NCBI GenBank assembly: GCA_003545125.1 | Contig: DQCI01000161.1 | Coordinates: 533 to 20,665 of the forward strand | Source: Paracoccaceae bacterium | GTDB lineage: Bacteria; Pseudomonadota; Alphaproteobacteria; Rhodobacterales; Rhodobacteraceae | Direction of reading: 5' to 3' | DNA: 20,133 bases | Shown here: positions 15,588 through 20,133 of the stretch, in pieces | Layout of the letters: the number at the start of each line of letters is the position of its first letter | How positions within the stretch are numbered: position 1 is the stretch's first letter | The notes under the pieces: generated by a model | What the model saw: the letters and a program-made list of their open reading frames with translations, nothing else | What the model was told of the DNA's origin: nothing | The model's database searches: none | Translations under genes and position numbers: made by a program

Positions 15588-16244
15588 TCAACCGCGCCGC
15601 TCCAGATGCAAGGTGAACCAATCCGCCGCGCGGTCCATCACCGCCTCGAGTGCTCCGGGTTCTTCGAACAGATGACCGGCCCCCGGGATGATGTCGAGCC
15701 GTTTCACACAGCCGAGCCGGGCAAAAGCCGCCTGATTGAGCTCGATGACCACAAAATCGGCCCCGCCGACGATGAGGAGGCTTGGCGCAGCCACCCGCTC
15801 GAGGAAATCGCCCGCGAGATCCGGCCGACCGCCGCGCGAAACCACCGCCCTCACCGCCGCCGGACGCTCCGCCGCGGCCGCCAGCGCCGCCGCGGCCCCC
15901 GTCGAAGCGCCGAACAATCCAATGTTGAGCTCCGCAAGCCGCGACTGCGCACGGGCCCAGTCCACCGTACCCGAAACACGCGACGCGAGCAGGGGGATGT
16001 CGAACACATTGGCCCGGTCCGTCGCTTCCGGCTCGGTGAGCAGGTCGAACAAAAGCGTCGCGAGCCCAGCGCTCGCCAGTGCCGCAGCCACCGCTCGGTT
16101 GCGTGGGCTCATCCGGCTCGACCCGGAGCCGTGGGCAAAGATCACGAGCCCTTTGGCCACCTCCGGACAAGTGAGATCGCCGGGCAGAGCAAGATCCCTG
16201 CCCGCGATTGGGATCGAAACCGTAGTGTGCTCCATTTCGTCCAT
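15588..16244 (-). CDS. Alpha/beta hydrolase (dienelactone-hydrolase-like)
   Basis: The protein has 218 residues. The fold shows the oxyanion region IFAHGSGSSRMSPRN (about 35-49), the nucleophile elbow GASTGA with Ser114, Asp163 in VGGADF and His191 in GAGHLFEEPG, so a Ser-Asp-His triad is complete. There is no signal peptide. Similar cytoplasmic hydrolases are often found next to, or fused with, phosphoribosyltransferase domains in stress-related clusters; no such partner is seen here. The ATG at 16244 is preceded by AGGTGATGAG about 12 nt upstream, a rather long spacing; ATG 16235 is an alternative. It is convergent with the SLC13 transporter and probably has its own promoter in the 16245-16396 gap. 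Substrate is unknown. Confidence 0.88.
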   Translation of the reverse strand: MDEMEHTTVSIPIAGRDLALPGDLTCPEVAKGLVIFAHGSGSSRMSPRNRAVAAALASAGLATLLFDLLTEPEATDRANVFDIPLLASRVSGTVDWARAQSRLAELNIGLFGASTGAAAALAAAAERPAAVRAVVSRGGRPDLAGDFLERVAAPSLLIVGGADFVVIELNQAAFARLGCVKRLDIIPGAGHLFEEPGALEAVMDRAADWFTLHLERRG

Positions 16245-16395
16245 GATATGATGATCTCATCACCTGCAATCGCTCGCCATGACCGAGATCAATTCGTCTC
16301 AGGCACGGATTCAGTCGGCCTGAAGCGAATGCCTGCCCGCCGCCCATCTCGGCGGTCGCTGCGCCACGAAAAGAGCTCCCCCAATGGAATGAACC

Positions 16396-16456
16396 GGCTG
16401 CTTCCCCGCACGGATTAACCTGAGAAGGTTTTCCCGTAGAACCAGGAGAAGCAGTT
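16396..16456 (+). promoter_or_regulatory. Structured leader that can sequester the ribosome binding site
   Basis: CTGCTTC (16398-16404) pairs perfectly with GAAGCAG (16448-16454), extended by two G-U pairs outside and by CC/GG inside after one mismatch. The 3' strand of this stem contains the Shine-Dalgarno AGGAGAA (16444-16450). Within it, ACGG (16410-16413) pairs with CCGT (16434-16437), and AACCT-GAGA-AGGTT (16417-16430) forms a hairpin with a GNRA tetraloop. The stacked structure ends just before the ATG at 16457. It could be a translation-controlling element such as an RNA thermometer or riboswitch. No known riboswitch class is matched by eye. Confidence 0.45.
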
Positions 16457-16693
16457 ATGTACTCCAAGACGGTAGGTGACGTGAACGATCTGATTGGTAT
16501 CGTCGTCGCTATCAGCGGCAAATACATGAAATCGGGGCTTGCATGGATCGCGCGAAAGCGGCTGGAATTGACCTTCCGGCTGCGCGGCGAGGCCAATCTG
16601 CGGGTCTCAGATCTTCAGGCCGGACCCGCCGAGGGGCCGGCGTCACCTTGGACCACGGGCACGTTGCGCAGCAAGAAGAGGGCTGCTGCGTAG
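16457..16693 (+). CDS. Small hypothetical protein, possibly truncated
   Basis: This is a 78-residue ORF with an excellent start: AGGAGAA 6 nt before the ATG. The first about 52 residues (MYSKTVGDVNDLIGIVVAIS through LRGEANLRVSDLQ) look like a genuine protein, with a short hydrophobic stretch (DLIGIVVAISGKYM) and a basic region (ARKRLELTFRLRG). From about 16615 it runs antisense over the end of the spermidine-synthase-like remnant, and there the composition turns to Gly/Pro/Ala/Arg (AGPAEGPASPWTTGTLRSKK). This suggests that the original 3' end was lost at a junction near 16610-16620. I do not recognise the family. Confidence 0.45.
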   Translation: MYSKTVGDVNDLIGIVVAISGKYMKSGLAWIARKRLELTFRLRGEANLRVSDLQAGPAEGPASPWTTGTLRSKKRAAA

Positions 16694-17583
16694 AGCCCGA
16701 GCCCGGTGATCACCGTGGCCGAGATCCCGAAATGCAATGAGATCAACGTGGCTGCGGCTGTGCTGACCACCGAGGCACAGCCATTCAAGCCCCAAGCCCA
16801 GGGGATGAATTCGAGGTCAGTGCTGGCAATCCGGGCGAGGCCGAGCGGAAACGGCATGCCCATGAAGAACGCCAAAGGCGCAAGCAGGACGAGCGTGGCC
16901 ACGACACGCAGGGCGACCGACAGTCCGGCCAGTGCCGCGAGGACGGTCGGCAGAGCGAGCAGGTACAGGGTTGCCATCAGGACGATCCCGCCCACGGCGA
17001 CATCGAGCGCCGAGACCCTTTGACCGGCGAGCCGGCGCTCCAGCCCGGTCGAGACCCCGGCGCCGACGCCGGCGAAGACCAGAAAGCAGGTGAGGACGAC
17101 AGATACCGCATACAGTGGATGGCCGAGGAACTGGACGAACCGCTGGATCCAGGCGATCTCGACAAATAGAAACGCCAGTCCAAGCGCGGTGAAATACAGT
17201 CCAAACCGCCAAGCCGTCGCAGAGCTGACCCGTCCCGAGAGCCGCGCCCGCAGCGGCCAGAGCACGAGGACGGCGCCGAGCACGATCGCCTGCAGCAGGG
17301 TGGCGGTGACGATCAACTCGCCAACCTCGATCAGCGCGGCCCCACCCGCGGGACCAAGCGCCAGAAGCTCCGGCAGCGCCGACCACCGGAAGACGTCCTG
17401 GAAATACGGCCGGTCATCGGTCGCCAGTGCGATATCGAACTTGAAGCGCGCGATGAAGTCGGAAGCCTCGGGGCCGAGCAGGGCGGCGAACCCCTAATGG
17501 TACACCGGCTCCGCGAGCTGGATGCGCCTGTTTGCCTCGGCGGTCTCCATGCCGGGGAAATGCACCAGATCGAAGCCGCGCTA
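16615..17583 (-). pseudogene. C-terminal remnant of a spermidine-synthase-like membrane protein
   Basis: The minus strand encodes RGFDLVHFPGMETAEANRR, then after an in-frame TAG (17494-17496) GFAALLGPEASDFIARFKFD, ATDDRPYFQDVFRW and about seven hydrophobic helices (for example LGLAFLFVEIAWIQRF, FLGHPLYAVSVVLTCFLVFA, FFMGMPFPLGLARI) to the stop at 16615. This matches the C-terminal part of large bacterial proteins that join a spermidine-synthase/methyltransferase domain to membrane segments. A second in-frame TAG at 17581-17583 closes the frame upstream, and the whole N-terminal membrane and catalytic part is missing. The helices from about 17316 could be translated from TTG or GTG codons, but without the catalytic domain the original function is lost. 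The upstream break is where the DUF5661 gene begins to overlap. Confidence 0.75.
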
Positions 17584-17974
17584 CGGCAAGAGCCTGGCGT
17601 TTTTCTGCCGCACGTTCTGCATTCCGATTTTCCAGTGCGCGAGTCAGTTCCATTTCCAGTTCCATGCATTTCAGTCGCAAATAATAATCAAGACCTTCCT
17701 TCAGATGCGCCAGGACGATACGCCCCGTTAGAACGGGATGATTGTTACTGACATTTGCGTCAGAGAACATGGTCCCATGTTCCAGCTCCACCTCGAGACC
17801 CAGTCTGAAATCAGACAGAGAGATTTCAAGTGCCTCGCCGCCAACTATCTTGCGAATGATTTCCGACTCGCTGTTATTAACCGTTGCATCGGTCCGATTT
17901 GACCAATCGCTGATGCCAATATCGGCGCATACCCGTGTTACTTCTTCAGAGGTGATATAGGTGTATTTTGACAT
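17414..17974 (-). CDS. DUF5661 family protein with an aberrant C-terminal tail
   Basis: GAGGAAA lies 6-7 nt before the ATG at 17974. The first about 115 of 186 residues look genuine: TSEEVTRVCADIGISDW, then FRLGLEVELEHGT, DANVSNNHPVLTGRIVLAHL and EGLDYYLRLKCMELE, the ordered motifs I associate with the small DUF5661 family of unknown function. After a charged helix (LTRALENRNAERAAEKRQ, to about 17600) the composition changes to Arg/Gly/Pro-rich, because the frame runs out of phase through the remnant of the spermidine-synthase-like gene to a stop at 17414. The normal stop was probably lost at the junction. Its base composition is more AT-rich than the flanking remnant, supporting a junction between DNA of different origin. 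It lies downstream of the PaaK-like gene on the same strand with a 176-nt gap. Confidence 0.7.
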   Translation of the reverse strand: MSKYTYITSEEVTRVCADIGISDWSNRTDATVNNSESEIIRKIVGGEALEISLSDFRLGLEVELEHGTMFSDANVSNNHPVLTGRIVLAHLKEGLDYYLRLKCMELEMELTRALENRNAERAAEKRQALAVARLRSGAFPRHGDRRGKQAHPARGAGVPLGVRRPARPRGFRLHRALQVRYRTGDR

Positions 17975-18036
17975 GGTATTTCCTCATATTTTCGACACGC
18001 CTGATGGCACTCCCTGCCAGCTAGGATGTGGAGTAA

Positions 18037-18050
18037 ACTGTCGTAACAGT
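18037..18050. promoter_or_regulatory. Short inverted repeat in the DUF5661 leader
   Basis: ACTGT-CGTA-ACAGT is a perfect 5-4-5 dyad about 63 bp upstream of the DUF5661 ATG, in the gap after the PaaK-like gene. On the plus strand a run of six T follows after 6 nt. It could be an operator or a weak terminator-like hairpin. A dyad this short may be chance. Confidence 0.25.
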
Positions 18051-18150
18051 CGCCTGTTTTTTCGTCTCATCCTTCTGGTGGCCCTGCACAGGTGCGCGGA
18101 ATTGTGACGCACTCATCTACTCACTCGGACGCCAGTTGGCGAACACCCCA

Positions 18151-19554
18151 CTATTTCATGTTTCGTTCGTCGGTGCTTCGCAAAGGGACAACTTCGTGGA
18201 ATTTTCCACCCGCAGTGAATCCGGGAAGTGCTTCGCCTGCTCGCACTGTGACATCATCCAGGCCGTTATCGCGAAACACCCGCTTCACCGACTCGATGAC
18301 TTCCTGAAAAACAGGTCTCGCCGCCGCGCCCTCGGTCAGTTGTATGCGCAGTTCGAAATCGAACTCCCCAGTCTGGACCAGTTGGATACGCTGGGCCTGG
18401 TCGTGCTCAAGATCGAAAACCAGCGGCGACAGCGTCACCTCACCTACACGAACGAGCGTCGCTTGGCGTCCCTCCACCTGGAAACTGCGAAACGGCGACC
18501 CGCAGGGGCAGGAGTCCTTGTCAAACCGAATGCAGTCGCCCAGGTCATAGCGGATGAAGGGTTGAACCTCATTGGCGAGAACGGTCAGCAGAACGGTCGC
18601 TGACAGCGTTCCGTCAGGAACGGGCTGCATCGCTTCGTCTACCGCTTCGAGTATGACCCAGTCTTCGTTCACATGCTTGCGCCCGTGGCTGCATTCGAAC
18701 GACAGCGCCAGACACTCGGTGCACCCATAGGGGTCGGCAATAGCGTATTTCAGCGAGGGGAAAGCCCGCACGACCCGCGCGCGAAGGTCACTCGTGAGTG
18801 TCTCGCCTCCCGTGGTAAAGAGCGCGGGCGCGATCCGCAGCCGCCCGGCCTCCTTTTCCCTGACCAGGATGTCCAGCATGCTGGGGTAGGTCACGATCCA
18901 AGAGATTTTACCAATCGCATTGAGTCTGTCTACGAGCTGGCCAATCGGCTGCTCGGCCTCGATGAAGGTTACCCCAAACCCCTTCGCCAACCGCGGACTC
19001 AACCGTTGCACCAGTTTGTTGAACCCGTTTCCGGCGAAGTGGCCATGCCCGCCTGTGATCGTCACCCTGTCGCCTAGCTTGCGGACGTCTCGCACGAGCT
19101 TGCGGTGGTATCGTTCGAAGCGCGCCAGCATGATGCCATAGGCATATTCCACGAACGATTCAGATAAGACGATGACAGCAGGTTCGCCCGATGTCCCGGA
19201 GGTCTGAAAGACGGCAACATCGTCAATCGGCACCCCAACCTTCCCGATGTCCTGTAGATGTTCGCGGGCCTTGTCGAGGGAAAGAGAACGAATTGTCAGC
19301 CAGTTGTCGAACTCCGCCATGAGCTCGGGTTTGCGGGTCACCGGCAAGTCGCTCAGCTCAATCTCGCTTGATGGTGGCAGATCCGCGTAGAGCCGGTGAT
19401 ACAACGGCGACTCGCGCCGCGCCTTTTCCACGAGACGCCGCAGATTGCGCTGTTGTTTGGCATCTATTCGCCTGCGTCCGCCCCAGCCTGTCCAGAGCCC
19501 GCCGACCGAATACCCCAATGATCTGAGAAGGCTGAATTGCATATCTGCTGGCAA
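18151..19554 (-). CDS. PaaK-like adenylate-forming ligase (phenylacetate-CoA ligase/F390 synthetase family)
   Basis: The protein has 467 residues, close to the usual 430-460. It belongs to the family that activates a carboxylate with ATP and passes it to CoA or another acceptor. Motifs are the P-loop TSGTSGEPAV (about 118-127), the substrate/adenylate motif YGCTE (about 276-280), the YDLGDCIRF hinge region (about 336-344) and a CPCG pair (349-352). The C-terminal domain with the FTAGGKFHEVV lysine loop is near the end. AAAGGA sits 6 nt before a TTG at 19554; the in-frame ATG at 19542 has no properly spaced site, so I prefer the TTG start. No phenylacetate, quinone or polysaccharide pathway genes are nearby, so the substrate is unknown. 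Base composition is a little lower in GC than the Topo VI block. Confidence 0.88.
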   Translation of the reverse strand: MPADMQFSLLRSLGYSVGGLWTGWGGRRRIDAKQQRNLRRLVEKARRESPLYHRLYADLPPSSEIELSDLPVTRKPELMAEFDNWLTIRSLSLDKAREHLQDIGKVGVPIDDVAVFQTSGTSGEPAVIVLSESFVEYAYGIMLARFERYHRKLVRDVRKLGDRVTITGGHGHFAGNGFNKLVQRLSPRLAKGFGVTFIEAEQPIGQLVDRLNAIGKISWIVTYPSMLDILVREKEAGRLRIAPALFTTGGETLTSDLRARVVRAFPSLKYAIADPYGCTECLALSFECSHGRKHVNEDWVILEAVDEAMQPVPDGTLSATVLLTVLANEVQPFIRYDLGDCIRFDKDSCPCGSPFRSFQVEGRQATLVRVGEVTLSPLVFDLEHDQAQRIQLVQTGEFDFELRIQLTEGAAARPVFQEVIESVKRVFRDNGLDDVTVRAGEALPGFTAGGKFHEVVPLRSTDERNMK

Positions 19555-20004
19555 TGTCCGTCCTTTGTATCCGAGGTGGAAGTATCCGGTGACTAAAAAC
19601 TACACTAAGGAGCTCTGCGTGAATTAACCAATGTCAAATCGCGTAGTCGCCCTGACTTATAGTCATGCAGCAGACCGCGAAAGCGGATGTAAAAGCACCG
19701 ACATCGAAAGTCGGCTCCGTCGCGCACCCCAGTCGTTCGTTCAGGCTGCAGCGAATGTCGGCCCTTCGATATCCTGGCTTCAATCCGCCAATCGCGCTTG
19801 GCATGGCGAGCGCGTCCTGATCTACTCTAGACTTAGCACCACCCCGCACAACCACGCCGCCGTCGGGTGTCGCTGACCGCTTCGATAGCGGTCGAACCGG
19901 CCTCAACTGCGGCGCAACCCATTTTCGGCAAGTATCTGAAAAGGCGACCAGTTTTGGATGCGTCTCGATTTGGGTGAAGGGCGGGTGAAAGGAGACGCGG
20001 GGCG

Positions 20005-20042
20005 TTCGGAGACCAATTTCGGGCCAACGGCCAGTCTCCGAA
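20005..20042. repeat. 9-bp perfect inverted repeat with inner GGCC dyad
   Basis: TTCGGAGAC (20005-20013) pairs with GTCTCCGAA (20034-20042), and the loop contains GGCC-AAC-GGCC, giving a two-stage hairpin. No U-run follows. It may be a processed 3' structure or the end of a decayed element. Confidence 0.4.
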
Positions 20043-20071
20043 AGTCGGATGGCTCAGCTAAACCCCTTTGA

Positions 20072-20101
20072 ACCAAAAAGAAAAAAGCCCCACTCTTGGG
20101 C
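20072..20101 (-). terminator. Rho-independent terminator for a gene beyond the right edge
   Basis: On the minus strand GCCCA-AGAG-TGGGGC forms a short GC stem (one bulged G) followed at once by TTTTTTCTTTTT. The stem is short but the U-tract is good. It points to a minus-strand gene ending just right of the window. Confidence 0.55.
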
Positions 20102-20133
20102 CTCGTCTCGGGTTCGCGAATGGTTTGTGGCGG

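Larger units (their letters stand above)
19555..20133. other. 579-bp stretch without a convincing gene
   Basis: Open frames here (for example plus 19631-19876 and minus 19634-19906) have no recognisable domain and no well-placed ribosome binding site. Visible structure includes the dyad GACCGC/GCGGTC at about 19877-19894, the 9-bp inverted repeat at 20005-20042 and a minus-strand terminator at the right end. The leader and promoter of the PaaK-like gene should be near 19555-19650, but I cannot pick out convincing boxes. Confidence 0.5.

Noticed and set aside
16420..16450. CTGAGA motif suggesting a TPP riboswitch
   Set aside because: The other conserved TPP elements (GGGGTG helix, ACCCTTTGAACCTGA, GGATAATGCC-type segment) are absent. 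Here CTGAGA is the loop and flank of a small GNRA hairpin.
19631..19876. 81-residue plus-strand ORF
   Set aside because: There is no properly spaced ribosome binding site, no recognisable domain, and the composition is that of translated intergenic DNA.
1..20133. CRISPR array, insertion-sequence transposase, rRNA or complete tRNA
   Set aside because: No regularly spaced repeats, no transposase motifs and no conserved RNA gene sequences were seen on either strand.

Overview
The window is GC-rich DNA from a bacterium. Codon use, the recombinase-associated small gene at the left end and the gene families suggest an alphaproteobacterium, most likely of the Rhodobacterales; this is an inference, because the window holds no rRNA or tRNA marker. 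It looks like an accessory, island-like region. Intact, unusual genes alternate with at least four damaged ones (a DUF2075-type nuclease/helicase, an APC permease, a spermidine-synthase-like membrane protein and possibly a small ORF), and ftsH carries a frameshift.

Layout. Bases 1-1150 hold the 3' end of an unknown gene, a small recombinase-associated HTH gene and a frameshifted, truncated DUF2075 remnant. Bases 1309-1671 (minus) encode an unknown Cys-containing small protein. A 118-bp palindromic repeat unit lies at 1807-1924. From 7912 down to 2085 on the minus strand is the most striking block: ftsH (split by a frameshift), a helix-hairpin-helix DNA-binding protein, and both subunits of DNA topoisomerase VI (top6B, top6A). 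The last three genes overlap end to end. Topo VI is mainly archaeal and eukaryotic and is sporadic in bacteria.

An APC permease with an internal deletion (minus, 8126-9203) lies divergent from a Glu/Leu/Phe/Val dehydrogenase (9251-10552, plus). The dehydrogenase is followed by an ATP-grasp ligase and a CocE/NonD serine hydrolase that overlap by 4 nt (ATGA), and then by an SLC13-type carboxylate/anion transporter. This looks like a small metabolic unit: amino-acid redox enzyme, ligase, hydrolase, transporter. Convergent to it is an alpha/beta hydrolase (15588-16244, minus).

The right third (16250-20133) is patchy. It has a small ORF behind a leader that can fold to hide its ribosome binding site, the C-terminal half of a spermidine-synthase-like membrane protein with in-frame stops, a DUF5661 gene whose reading frame runs into that remnant, a PaaK-like adenylate-forming ligase with a TTG start, and about 580 bp without a convincing gene. 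A minus-strand terminator at the right edge probably belongs to a gene beyond the window.

The FtsH/Topo VI/HhH block, the extra hydrolase and the DUF5661 gene fit the kind of stress-tolerance cargo carried on proteobacterial islands. That reading is inference from gene content.
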